NCBI GenBank assembly: GCA_964558235.1
Contig: CAZLCK010000029.1
Coordinates: 1 to 17,762 of the forward strand
Source of the DNA: CAZLCK01 sp964558235
Lineage (GTDB): Bacteria; Actinomycetota; Coriobacteriia; Coriobacteriales; CADBOM01
Direction: 5' to 3'
DNA length: 17,762 nt
Within the stretch, counting starts at the first letter, position 1, and the number at the start of each line of letters is the position of its first letter. This document shows, piece after piece, positions 1 through 7,844 of the stretch. The translations under genes were made by a program, and so were the position numbers. The notes under the pieces are model-generated. The model saw only the letters and a list, made by a program, of their open reading frames with translations, ran no database searches and was not told where the DNA came from.

Positions 1-59
1 CTTAATAAATAATTTCACCGATGAATTTCAAGTTTTATTAACGAAAAGCTCATTTAAAG

Positions 60-128
60 AACGTTTTTCTAGTTAACGTTTATCAACGCGTAAAATATTT
101 TTATCGATCAATCATTGCAATCAAGGAG
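60..128 (+). promoter_or_regulatory. Upstream region and RBS of the MFS transporter gene
   Basis: The first 136 bases hold no gene that I can see. Two copies of AACGTTT (60-66 and 75-81, 15 bases apart) lie ahead of a possible -10 element TAAAAT at 91-96, but no good -35 is visible. AAGGAG at 123-128, eight bases before the ATG at 137, is a strong ribosome binding site and fixes the start of the transporter. The repeat could be a regulator site, but this is only a guess from its position. Confidence 0.35.
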
Positions 129-136
129 TTTATTTA

Positions 137-1528
137 ATGGGGAAAACTGGCTATACTTCACTTCTTGGAGTTTTGTTTGGTTCAGCCTTTCTAGCAGGAT
201 TTAATGAAAACCAAACTAATATGGCACTTGTGTCTATTATGGACGAATATGCAATCGATTCAGTAACGGCTCAATGGCTTGTAACTGGATACATGATAGT
301 TTCAACAATTGTTGTTACATGTATGGCTTTTTTATATAACAAAATTCCATTACGAAAATTATTTTTTATAGCGGCATTATTTAGTTTTATCGGTTCCTTA
401 ATGGGGCTATTTGCATTCAATTTTCCATTTTTAATGGCAGCAAGAATAGTTCAGGCAGTAGGTACAGGTATCTTTATCCCAATGATGATGACAACTATCA
501 TGATTGTCACTCCAAAAGAAAAACTTGGAACTTTTATGTCAATTGGTAGTTGCATGATTTTATTCGGCCCAGCATCTGCGCCTGTTATATGTGGAATCTT
601 TGTCACATTGCTTGGCTGGCATAGCATCTTTATCGTTCCAATAATTGCAATTGTTGTTCTATCTATACTTGGATTTTTCTTCATACATAATCTTGAAAAT
701 CATGAGGCACACCTTGATATACCATCAGTCTGTCTTTCTGCAATAGCATTATTTGGTCTATCGTTTGGATTAATGGAGCTCACGCTAGATATATTGATAG
801 CAATAATCAGCTTGGCAATATCGATCATTGCAATCGTGATCTTTGTTATAAGACAATTTAGATGTGCTCATCCTCTTATTAACCTCCAACCAATGAAAAG
901 AAAGGCATTTAGACGATGTGTACCTTTAGCAATTGTCAACATGATGACCTCTTTTTCATTAAGCGTTTTACTTCCACTATATTTTGAAGGCTCACATGGA
1001 ATGACAAGCATGATGGCGGGAATTATTATCTTGTTCCCACTTCTTGCCAATATGGTGGCCACACTTTTGGCTGGTCGAATATTAGATAAATATGGAGAAT
1101 GGCCTCTGATTCCGGTTGGATTTATAGCCATAATCATAGGCTTATCTATTATGGCTATAACAGGACCGCAACTTTCGCTTGTTCCTATTTTTATTGGAGC
1201 AATTTTTACCTATCTTGGTGTTGGCCTCTGTTTCTCGCCATCTCAAACATCCGGTCTTCGTACACTTCCAGGAGAAGAAAATGCTCATGGTGTAACAATT
1301 ATGAGCACATTTATTCAGATCGCAGCCTGTATTGGGCCTTCGATGTTTATCGGAATTCAAACATCATCTCAACAAAATGCATTGCAAAGCATTACAGATA
1401 CTGCTTTAGCAAACGCACAAGGTTTTTCTTCTGCTGTATGGGTTGCAGCATGTATCGCTGTAGTTGGTCTAGTTATTGGCATTGTTCATGCGTCAATCAT
1501 GCGTAAAGCTTATAGCTCAGATGACTAA
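137..1528 (+). CDS. MFS transporter, DHA2 (EmrB/QacA-like) drug:H+ antiporter family
   Basis: This 463-residue protein is almost entirely hydrophobic, with about 14 membrane segments by eye, the number and length expected of the 14-helix DHA2 family that exports drugs or other small molecules using the proton gradient. Helix 1 ends in FNENQTNMAL (22-31), matching the family's LDxTIVNVAL motif but with Asn at the usual Asp and an acid (Glu24) one position later. GPASAPVICG near residues 144-153 resembles the antiporter motif C, and the loop after helix 2 (YNKIPLRK) is a degraded motif A. The start is fixed by AAGGAG eight bases upstream. The RNA methyltransferase gene follows after 28 bases, so the two are probably co-transcribed, though no functional link is obvious. 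The substrate cannot be read from the sequence. Confidence 0.88.
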   Translation: MGKTGYTSLLGVLFGSAFLAGFNENQTNMALVSIMDEYAIDSVTAQWLVTGYMIVSTIVVTCMAFLYNKIPLRKLFFIAALFSFIGSLMGLFAFNFPFLMAARIVQAVGTGIFIPMMMTTIMIVTPKEKLGTFMSIGSCMILFGPASAPVICGIFVTLLGWHSIFIVPIIAIVVLSILGFFFIHNLENHEAHLDIPSVCLSAIALFGLSFGLMELTLDILIAIISLAISIIAIVIFVIRQFRCAHPLINLQPMKRKAFRRCVPLAIVNMMTSFSLSVLLPLYFEGSHGMTSMMAGIIILFPLLANMVATLLAGRILDKYGEWPLIPVGFIAIIIGLSIMAITGPQLSLVPIFIGAIFTYLGVGLCFSPSQTSGLRTLPGEENAHGVTIMSTFIQIAACIGPSMFIGIQTSSQQNALQSITDTALANAQGFSSAVWVAACIAVVGLVIGIVHASIMRKAYSSDD

Positions 1529-1556
1529 ACGTATTTTTTACCAGTAGCTTATAAAA

Positions 1557-2405
1557 ATGACAAGAATATATTGCAATAGGCTTACCAATAACGATGATTT
1601 AAATATTTTTACAAAAATTGCTGATTCAATGTTAAAAGATGGTAAGGCTGTACCTGGGTGTTTTGGCACAAAAGAATCGGGTGTTTTTATAGCTGAATCT
1701 ATAAAACTTATTGAACGAGCCTTAAACTCCGGAGCAAAGCCTATTGCAATTCTTATCAAGGAAAAATGGGTAGAAGAGCTTGCTCAGTTGCTTAATCGTT
1801 TTGAAGAAGCAAGTCCAAAATCAACCGTATTTATAACAGATGATAAAGGATTTACAGATATCACTGGTTACAAGGTTGTTAGAGGTCCTGTAGCTGCTTT
1901 TATAAGACCTCATGAGTTAGGCGTTGCCGATGTCTGCCATAACGCGCATCGCATTTTAGTTCTATCGAACATAAATAACTACACAAATATTGGAACAATA
2001 TTTAGAACAGCTGCTGCACTCGATGTAGATGGTATTTTAGTAGATCCACAATGTTATGACCCACTATTTAGAAGAGCAGCAAGAGTCTCTATGGGCGCAG
2101 TATTACAAATTCCATGGGCACGAATTGGAAACCTAAACAGTGTTGATGGGCTTGCAAAGCTAAATAACTTAGGATTTAAAACTGTAGCCCTAGCTTTAAA
2201 GGATAATGCACTTTCTATAGATAATCCTGTGCTTGCCTTACAAGACCGTCTAGCCTTAGTTTTTGGCAGCGAAGGCTTTGGGCTTGACGAAGAAATTATC
2301 TCAAAATGTGATTATGTTGCTAAAATTCCTATGAGTCATGGAGTTGATTCACTAAATGTTGCAGTATGTGCCGCTTTGGCTATATGGGAACTTAGACGCA
2401 GATAG
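1557..2405 (+). CDS. TrmH/SpoU-family (SPOUT) RNA 2'-O-methyltransferase
   Basis: This 282-residue protein is a probable S-adenosylmethionine-dependent methyltransferase acting on ribose 2'-hydroxyls of tRNA or rRNA in the cytoplasm. The C-terminal half (about 130-282) carries the three SPOUT knot motifs: NINNYTNIGTIFRTA (138-152), with the Asn and Arg of motif 1; FGSEGFGL (236-243) as motif 2; and IPMSHGVDSLNV (257-268) as motif 3, which forms the cofactor site in the trefoil knot. The N-terminal part (about 1-110) fits the substrate-binding domain of the longer TrmH/RlmB-like members. Motif 1 has Asn-Tyr where many relatives have Pro-x. The ATG at 1557 has no clear Shine-Dalgarno sequence and lies 28 bases after the transporter stop, so translation may depend on the upstream gene. 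The exact nucleotide modified cannot be told. Confidence 0.88.
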   Translation: MTRIYCNRLTNNDDLNIFTKIADSMLKDGKAVPGCFGTKESGVFIAESIKLIERALNSGAKPIAILIKEKWVEELAQLLNRFEEASPKSTVFITDDKGFTDITGYKVVRGPVAAFIRPHELGVADVCHNAHRILVLSNINNYTNIGTIFRTAAALDVDGILVDPQCYDPLFRRAARVSMGAVLQIPWARIGNLNSVDGLAKLNNLGFKTVALALKDNALSIDNPVLALQDRLALVFGSEGFGLDEEIISKCDYVAKIPMSHGVDSLNVAVCAALAIWELRRR

Positions 2406-2498
2406 ATCTTTATTTTAAGGCGCTGAAATTTTAGCAAATAGAATATTTCACCAATTAATTTAAGTGCATATGTTATGTCTCAAAATAGGATTTATATC

Positions 2499-2504
2499 AA
2501 GGGG
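2499..2504 (+). promoter_or_regulatory. RBS that decides the GTG start of the aldehyde dehydrogenase
   Basis: AAGGGG lies eight bases before the GTG at 2513. No ATG in the same frame and at useful spacing precedes it, so GTG is the best start. The 107-base gap after the methyltransferase has no convincing terminator, only a short AT-rich palindrome around 2422-2435. Confidence 0.6.
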
Positions 2505-2512
2505 ATACTCAA

Positions 2513-3877
2513 GTGGAGATAAGTAAGATTGTAGAAAATCAACGCAATTTTTTTGATAGCGATCTAACTAAATCAATAAGCTTTAGGCTTAATGCTTTGA
2601 TGAAGCTTCGAGATACTATCATATCCAGAGAAGACGATATAGCTAAAGCTCTTGCTATGGATTTGGGTAAACATCCAGGGGAATCGTATATGACAGAAAC
2701 AGGCCTTGTTCTTGAAGAACTAAATTGTCATATCAAAAATCTCCACAAATGGGCGCGTAACAAAAGGGTCAGGACTCCTCTTGCACAATTTAAATCTAAG
2801 AGCTTTCGCTCTCCTGAACCTTATGGCGTTTCTTTGATTATGTCACCTTGGAACTATCCAGTTCAGCTATGCCTTATTCCACTTATTGGTGCTATCTCAG
2901 CTGGAAATTGCGCTGTTGTAAAGCCATCAGTATACGCAGCTGCTACAAGTCATTTGATTGCTGAAATTATTACAGAAACTTTTGAACGCGGATATATAGA
3001 CGTCGTAGAGGGTGGGCGTAAACAAAATGGCGCTCTACTCGAGCAAAAATTTGACATTATTTTTTTCACAGGAAGCATAACAGTTGGAAAAGCTGTAATG
3101 ACTGCAGCCGCTAAAAATCTTACACCCGTTGTGTTAGAGCTTGGTGGTAAAAGCCCAGTTATCATCGATAAATCTGCCAAGATCAAACTTGCCGCAAGAC
3201 GTATTGCATTTGGAAAAATGCTAAATGCTGGACAGACCTGTGTGGCTCCAGATTATGTAATGATCCATCCATCACAAAGAGATGCTTTTATAGAGGCTTT
3301 GAAGACGGAGCTTGAAACATTTTTTCCATTGTGGAATATGTCTGAAATGCCAAGGATCATCAATGATAAACATTTTGAGCGTTTACTGAGCCTTATGGGT
3401 AGCGGCAAAGTTGTAATTGGGGGCAATACCGATTCGAAAACAAGACTAATTGAGCCGACTGTTCTAATCGATGTCGATCGTGAAAGCCCGATTATGTCAG
3501 AAGAGATATTTGGGCCAATACTTCCAATTGTAGATATTGAAAATCTTGACGACGCTATTAGTTTTGTAAGATCTAGACCAAAGCCTTTAGCTTTATATCT
3601 GTTTAGCGAAGATAAAGCTGTAAAACAAAAGGTTCTTAATAGCTGCTCTTTTGGCGGAGGATGCATTAACGACACCGTAATCCACATTGCTACGACAAAT
3701 ATGCCTTTTGGCGGCGTTGGAGACTCAGGCATGGGCGGTTATCATGGTAAAGATAGCTTTGATACGTTCACACACTATCGAAGCATAGTAGATAAATCTA
3801 CTATGCTTGATTTGCCAATGAGATATCACCCATATACAGATAAAAAGATGAATCTAGTCAAAAAGTTTATTAGTTAG
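2513..3877 (+). CDS. NAD(P)+-dependent aldehyde dehydrogenase, class 3 (ALDH3)-like
   Basis: This 454-residue enzyme should oxidise aldehydes to carboxylic acids with NAD(P)+. All expected active-site residues are present: Asn114 in SPWNYP, Lys137 in VVKPS, the FTGS turn of the cofactor loop (186-189), the general base Glu209 in LELGGKSP, the nucleophile Cys243 in NAGQTCVAPDY, and Glu331/Phe333 in EEIFGP. The motif wording (LTPVVLELGGKSP, GQTCVAPDY) and the length of about 450 residues match the ALDH3 branch, which often handles fatty or aromatic aldehydes, rather than the 480-500-residue soluble classes. The last 20 residues are basic, not strongly hydrophobic, so a membrane anchor is not evident. 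It starts with GTG. It stands alone between the methyltransferase gene and the convergent ABC permease gene. Substrate unknown. Confidence 0.93.
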   Translation: MEISKIVENQRNFFDSDLTKSISFRLNALMKLRDTIISREDDIAKALAMDLGKHPGESYMTETGLVLEELNCHIKNLHKWARNKRVRTPLAQFKSKSFRSPEPYGVSLIMSPWNYPVQLCLIPLIGAISAGNCAVVKPSVYAAATSHLIAEIITETFERGYIDVVEGGRKQNGALLEQKFDIIFFTGSITVGKAVMTAAAKNLTPVVLELGGKSPVIIDKSAKIKLAARRIAFGKMLNAGQTCVAPDYVMIHPSQRDAFIEALKTELETFFPLWNMSEMPRIINDKHFERLLSLMGSGKVVIGGNTDSKTRLIEPTVLIDVDRESPIMSEEIFGPILPIVDIENLDDAISFVRSRPKPLALYLFSEDKAVKQKVLNSCSFGGGCINDTVIHIATTNMPFGGVGDSGMGGYHGKDSFDTFTHYRSIVDKSTMLDLPMRYHPYTDKKMNLVKKFIS

Positions 3878-3919
3878 CCGCACAAGAACTGAAAAATATA
3901 AAAATAAGTAGGCCATCAT

Positions 3920-6013
3920 TTAGTGCGCTTTCGCAAGAGAAACCTTCTTCGAAGCGAAATATGTAATCACAAAATAGAGACCATAGACTAGCAAAAATCC
4001 AGCTGCACACATTAAAGCCATAAGTCCGATATCAAGTGCGCCAAAAACGGCCACAAAATCGGTTATAACAAATAGCGCACAGGTACTATGACATAGGGCT
4101 AGCAAGATTGGTGCAGCAAAACATATTGCAACTTGACTAAAGATCGACCTGCTGAGCTGACTTTTAGATGCTCCAAGTTCACTTAGAACCTTATATCTTC
4201 TCTGCGAGTCACTAGCATTAGAAAGCTGCTGTATAGCAAGGATTGAAGCACAAGAGATTGTAATCACAAAGCCCATATAGATCGCTATGTAAGAGACAAC
4301 TGCTGCTAGTCCAACACTTTGTTCAGTTGTCTGTGATTCAGTTTGATACATAGTGAATGACCATGCATTTCCATCTAAATCACCTGACACAGCATCGAGC
4401 ATTTCTATGAGTAGCTGTTCGTCTGCAGCCGTTGGACAATTGATATTTAAAATTGATCTAGCGATCTCGCAATCATCCGGTATGTCAATATCATTTAATA
4501 CTAAAACACCCGCGTTAATAGAAGCGCCTGTAGTCTCTAAAAATATCTCAATACAATCTGTAATCCAGATAGACTTGTTATCAATAGTTACACTACTTCC
4601 AGAAGCCGCAATCTCGTTATAGAATCCAGAGGTTATATCAAAATCATAGATAAGAATACCTTCTCCTTCTGATATAAAAATTTGATCTTTTCCTGCTAGT
4701 TCAAGCGCATCATTTACTTGTGACAAACGTAGTAAATATACTGGCATGTTTTTATAGTAAGGGTTCACTACACTATTGCCATAACTTGTTAAGTCAGTAC
4801 CTGTTTGATCCTCCAGATCTCCAAAAGTAAAAAGATTATTGCGTTGAACAAGATAGTCTATCTGTACATATCCATCTGATATATCGCTTAAGCTTCCAAT
4901 ACCCAAATAGTCAAAACTTTCATTCAGAGCATTTGCCATCTCATAATTGTTGTAGGAATCTTCTAAATCGACATCACTTACTTCCCCATCATTAGCTACG
5001 CTTAAATAACTGATGCTAACACTTGCTGAATATGGTGTTGCCTTGTCAAGATTAGCTTCCAAAGTATTACGAATTCCAATCCCTCCGCAAACGCTTGTGA
5101 TAGCCAAGAACAAAGCGATACACACGATAGCCATAGATGCAAAGGTCGAATTAATTTTCGAAGCAACCTGTCTTGATGTAAACATGTGGAGATCACGTAA
5201 GTAGTGGCGCTTATTAGCTTTTGTGAATCTCACCAAAAAACCAGAGAGAGCCCAGAAAAACAGGACAGTTCCAACACACACTATCACAGTAGCAACTAAA
5301 AACTCTACAGTTGGATACATTCCAAATTCAAGCAAAATCCAATATGAAAATACTATTAGCGCTATAGAAAGCACAAAAATGACTACATACTTTTTAACGC
5401 CTTTTACTATCTCTTTTTCTGGAGCTTCAGATGATTTAAAAAGATCAATAAGCTGGCAACGCATAATCGAAATAGAACTTAAAATACAAGCAATTACAAA
5501 AATGCAAAGGAAAAGCACAGCTGTAAGAATTGCAGCATCTCCAGAAAATACAAATGCAATTCCAAAAGGATCAGCAATGTCTGCCTGAAATAGCATGCTT
5601 GTAATATATAACATAACTTGTGAAAGTCCGATTCCAAGAGCTAAGCCCACAATAATCGAGGCGAATCCAACAATCGCAAACTCGATTAAAAGGATCTTAA
5701 TGACCTTATGAGTACTCATTCCTAAAAGTAGATATAGTCCCATTTCGCGCTTACGGCGACGCATCAAAAATCTGGATGCATATACAACCAAAAACATCAA
5801 AACAATAGCGATAAAAACCGAAGCTATTGTGATTAAAATCCCGAGAAGTTGAAACATCGACTTTTGTGACTCAGAAAATTCCAAAATTGATTCTTGGGAT
5901 GACATCGCATTAAACGCGTAAAATATTGCAACGCCTAAAACTACAGTCAGAAAATAGATTCCGAAGTCACTAAGTGATTTTCTGATATTTCCAAAAGCAA
6001 TCTTAGCCAGCAT
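3920..6013 (-). CDS. BceB-like FtsX-family ABC transporter permease
   Basis: This is a membrane permease of about 697 residues of the BceB/VraG type, which works with a MacB-like ATPase in defence against cell-wall-active peptides. The layout is diagnostic. After an N-terminal MLAKIAFGNIRKSL stretch there is one helix, then a three-helix FtsX unit (about 58-185), a further pair (210-262), helix 7 (about 293-313), a large extracellular domain of roughly 255 residues (about 315-568), and three closing helices. In BceB the extracellular domain binds the peptide or its lipid target. The ATG at 6013 is preferred over the in-frame TTG at 6019 because family members begin MLAK; either start overlaps the ATPase stop, so translation is coupled. 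GAGGAG at 6033-6038 is the only visible ribosome site. The gene converges on the aldehyde dehydrogenase with no clear terminator. Confidence 0.88.
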   Translation of the reverse strand: MLAKIAFGNIRKSLSDFGIYFLTVVLGVAIFYAFNAMSSQESILEFSESQKSMFQLLGILITIASVFIAIVLMFLVVYASRFLMRRRKREMGLYLLLGMSTHKVIKILLIEFAIVGFASIIVGLALGIGLSQVMLYITSMLFQADIADPFGIAFVFSGDAAILTAVLFLCIFVIACILSSISIMRCQLIDLFKSSEAPEKEIVKGVKKYVVIFVLSIALIVFSYWILLEFGMYPTVEFLVATVIVCVGTVLFFWALSGFLVRFTKANKRHYLRDLHMFTSRQVASKINSTFASMAIVCIALFLAITSVCGGIGIRNTLEANLDKATPYSASVSISYLSVANDGEVSDVDLEDSYNNYEMANALNESFDYLGIGSLSDISDGYVQIDYLVQRNNLFTFGDLEDQTGTDLTSYGNSVVNPYYKNMPVYLLRLSQVNDALELAGKDQIFISEGEGILIYDFDITSGFYNEIAASGSSVTIDNKSIWITDCIEIFLETTGASINAGVLVLNDIDIPDDCEIARSILNINCPTAADEQLLIEMLDAVSGDLDGNAWSFTMYQTESQTTEQSVGLAAVVSYIAIYMGFVITISCASILAIQQLSNASDSQRRYKVLSELGASKSQLSRSIFSQVAICFAAPILLALCHSTCALFVITDFVAVFGALDIGLMALMCAAGFLLVYGLYFVITYFASKKVSLAKAH

Positions 6014-6857
6014 AGTCAATCATCTCGCTTTGCTCCTCAAGATTGCTTACAATCTCAGAGATACGCTTATAAAATGTTTCCTTTGCCTCGCTTACTCCAC
6101 GTAAAATCTCACCATGAAGAACACCATCACGTAAAAATAAGACTCTAGAACAATAACTTGCTGCTAATGAATCATGAGTAACCATCAAAATAGTCGCACC
6201 CATAGAATTGAGCAGTACAAGTGAGTTCAAAAGCTGCTTAGATGAGAGAGTATCTAACGCTCCAGTTGGCTCGTCTGCAAGTATTATTGAAGGCTCAGTA
6301 ATTGTTGCTCTTGCTGCTGCAACTCTTTGCTTTTGGCCACCAGACATCTGGTATGGATACTTATCTAATACATCTGATATTGAAAGTGTGGAAGCAACTT
6401 TTTGTACTAGAGAATCGATTAAGTTAGTATTTACACGTTGTAAGCTTAAAGGAAGTGCAATATTTTCATAACCTGTAAGCGTATCTAGCAAATTTGTATC
6501 TTGAAAGATAAATCCAAGCTCGTCGCGCCTAAAATCACTTAACGCCTGTCCACTAAGAGTAGTAACGTCTTTTCCACCAACAAATATCTGCCCATTTGTT
6601 GGAATATCGATAGTAGATATACAATTCAGCAGGGTCGATTTGCCAGAACCAGATGGGCCCATAATCGCAATAAACTCACCACTTTTTACACAAAAGGATA
6701 CATCATTAAGCGCTCTTGTCTGTATTGCAGAATTTAGCTCAGAGTTACTCTTAGACCTTCCACCACTTTGCTTTAGCCCATATATTTTTGATACAGACTT
6801 TACCTCAACAACCAAATCTATCTTAGCTCTACCATCAGTTGAATAAGATTTAGTCAT
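6003..6857 (-). CDS. BceA-like ABC transporter ATPase
   Basis: This 284-residue nucleotide-binding subunit pairs with the permease whose gene overlaps its 3' end. Walker A is GPSGSGKST (67-75), the Q-loop Gln is in FIFQD (near 119), the signature is MSGGQKQR (171-178), Walker B is IILADEP (191-197) and the switch His is in VTHDS (near 228). The wording fits the MacB/BceA/LolD group. Between the first strand and the ALNDVSF strand there is a Ser/Lys/Gly-rich insert (about 28-48) longer than usual in this group, and a 45-residue C-terminal tail with charged helix character. An upstream in-frame ATG at 6905 gives 16 more residues, but GGAGG at 6866-6870, eight bases from the ATG at 6857, marks the real start. 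It is transcribed divergently from the regulator and kinase genes. Confidence 0.9.
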   Translation of the reverse strand: MTKSYSTDGRAKIDLVVEVKSVSKIYGLKQSGGRSKSNSELNSAIQTRALNDVSFCVKSGEFIAIMGPSGSGKSTLLNCISTIDIPTNGQIFVGGKDVTTLSGQALSDFRRDELGFIFQDTNLLDTLTGYENIALPLSLQRVNTNLIDSLVQKVASTLSISDVLDKYPYQMSGGQKQRVAAARATITEPSIILADEPTGALDTLSSKQLLNSLVLLNSMGATILMVTHDSLAASYCSRVLFLRDGVLHGEILRGVSEAKETFYKRISEIVSNLEEQSEMIDYAG

Positions 6858-6921
6858 CACCTTTTCCTCCCTAACCTGAAACGTTCTTTTTAACGTAGTA
6901 AACACTTTAGAGAGGTGTTCT

Positions 6922-6948
6922 ATCTTAAAAATGACATAAACCTTGCAA
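6922..6948 (-). promoter_or_regulatory. Possible weak promoter of the Bce-like ATPase-permease operon
   Basis: Reading the minus strand, TTGCAA (6943-6948) and TAAGAT (6922-6927) are separated by 15 bases and would start a transcript about 58 bases before the ATPase ATG. The elements are imperfect and the spacing is short, as expected for a promoter needing an activator. The phased repeats listed separately lie on and just upstream of the -35 element. Confidence 0.35.
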
Positions 6949-6978
6949 CATTCTTATAAAACCTTACGTCTTCCTTAC
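6941..6978. promoter_or_regulatory. Candidate response-regulator binding site: three phased repeats
   Basis: CCTTGC at 6941 and CCTTAC at 6962 and 6973 lie 21 and 11 bases apart, so all face the same side of the helix. Direct repeats with about 11-base spacing are typical of OmpR-family regulator sites, and an OmpR-family regulator is encoded next door. The block sits at the -35 region of the possible ATPase-permease promoter. Its use by the neighbouring regulator is inferred. Confidence 0.45.
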
Positions 6979-7016
6979 AAGTTATCTTAATCGAGAAAAA
7001 TAAATTCAATTGGTCA

Positions 7017-7022
7017 TATAAT
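7017..7022 (+). promoter_or_regulatory. Probable -10 element for the regulator-kinase operon
   Basis: A perfect TATAAT lies 68 bases before the regulator start. No good -35 hexamer stands 16-18 bases upstream, so it may be activator dependent. The leader contains the palindrome TTTGATCAAA (7042-7051) followed by a run of T. GAGGT just before the ATG at 7091 serves as ribosome site. Confidence 0.4.
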
Positions 7023-7090
7023 CACATGCAGAAGATATGATTTTGATCAAAGATTTTTTTGAGAAAAGAAAGATTTTGTGAGGTCTCCTA

Positions 7091-7837
7091 ATGCCATCTT
7101 ACGGTTATGCTCTAATTGATCCATCACTATTAAATAAGAGAATTTTAGTTGTAGATGATGAGGAAGAGCTTGCCTTGATGGTGTGTTCGATACTTGAAAA
7201 TGCAGGATTTGTTGCTGTAGATACAGCGCCTGAAGCTAAAAGTGCTTTAACTATGGTAGAAAAAGCTGAACAAGAAAACAGTCCTTATTCGCTTTTTATC
7301 CTAGACATTATGATGCCAGAAATGGATGGATTTTCCTTATTGGAAACAATTCGACAGACTTCTAGCGCCTCTTCGATTCCAGCGATTTTTTTAACGGCAC
7401 GCGATGAACCATCCGATAAAATTTCGGGCTTTATACTAGGCGCCGATGATTATATTTCAAAACCATTTTTACCCCAAGAACTTTTACTAAGAATTGCTGC
7501 GGTTTTAAGGCGTTGTTATCAAGATGAATCACCTGAGCTTAAATTGGCCGACTCTACTGTTAACTTTGACACAGCCATGGTGACCAAATCTGACGGAACA
7601 CAAGTTCAACTAACTGCTAAAGAGCATAATATTTTGCAAGTTTTAGCACGAAATGCTGGCAGGATTGTCACTATGGATGTGCTTTGCGAGTCGTGCTGGG
7701 GAACATCCTTTGGGTATGAAAACTCTTTAATGGCTCACATCAGACGTCTTCGTGAGAAAATAGAGGCAAATCCCTCATCTCCAAAATCACTCATTACAGT
7801 AAAAGGACTTGGATACAAACTAGAGATTCGTCGTTAA
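7091..7837 (+). CDS. OmpR/PhoB-family response regulator
   Basis: This is a 248-residue two-domain transcription factor. The receiver domain (about 17-135) has the acidic pair Asp22-Asp23, the phosphorylated Asp72 in LDIMMPEMDG, Thr102 in LTARD, and Lys124 in SKPF. The C-terminal winged helix (about 150-248) includes the QLTAKEHNILQVL recognition region and the closing KGLGYKL hairpin typical of the family. A 16-residue N-terminal extension precedes the first receiver strand. The kinase gene begins eight bases after the stop, so the two form one operon. The nearest likely target is the divergent ATPase-permease promoter, where phased repeats occur. Phosphorylation by the adjacent kinase is inferred from gene order. 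Confidence 0.93.
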   Translation: MPSYGYALIDPSLLNKRILVVDDEEELALMVCSILENAGFVAVDTAPEAKSALTMVEKAEQENSPYSLFILDIMMPEMDGFSLLETIRQTSSASSIPAIFLTARDEPSDKISGFILGADDYISKPFLPQELLLRIAAVLRRCYQDESPELKLADSTVNFDTAMVTKSDGTQVQLTAKEHNILQVLARNAGRIVTMDVLCESCWGTSFGYENSLMAHIRRLREKIEANPSSPKSLITVKGLGYKLEIRR

Positions 7838-7844
7838 TTAGAAA

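Noticed and set aside
1099..1506. A 135-codon open frame inside the MFS gene
   Set aside because: It is a +2 frame shadow with a Cys/Ser/Tyr/Trp-rich composition and no ribosome site, over a clear membrane-protein frame.
3253..3732. A 159-codon antisense open frame in the aldehyde dehydrogenase gene
   Set aside because: It is the complement of a conserved catalytic region, has no recognisable motif and no start signal.
6858..6905. An N-terminal extension of the Bce-like ATPase from the ATG at 6905
   Set aside because: GGAGG at 6866-6870 lies inside this stretch at ideal spacing for the ATG at 6857, and the extension has no family counterpart.
7042..7059. Palindrome TTTGATCAAA and T run in the regulator leader as an attenuator
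   Set aside because: The stem is only five AT-rich pairs with no loop, too weak to act as a terminator.
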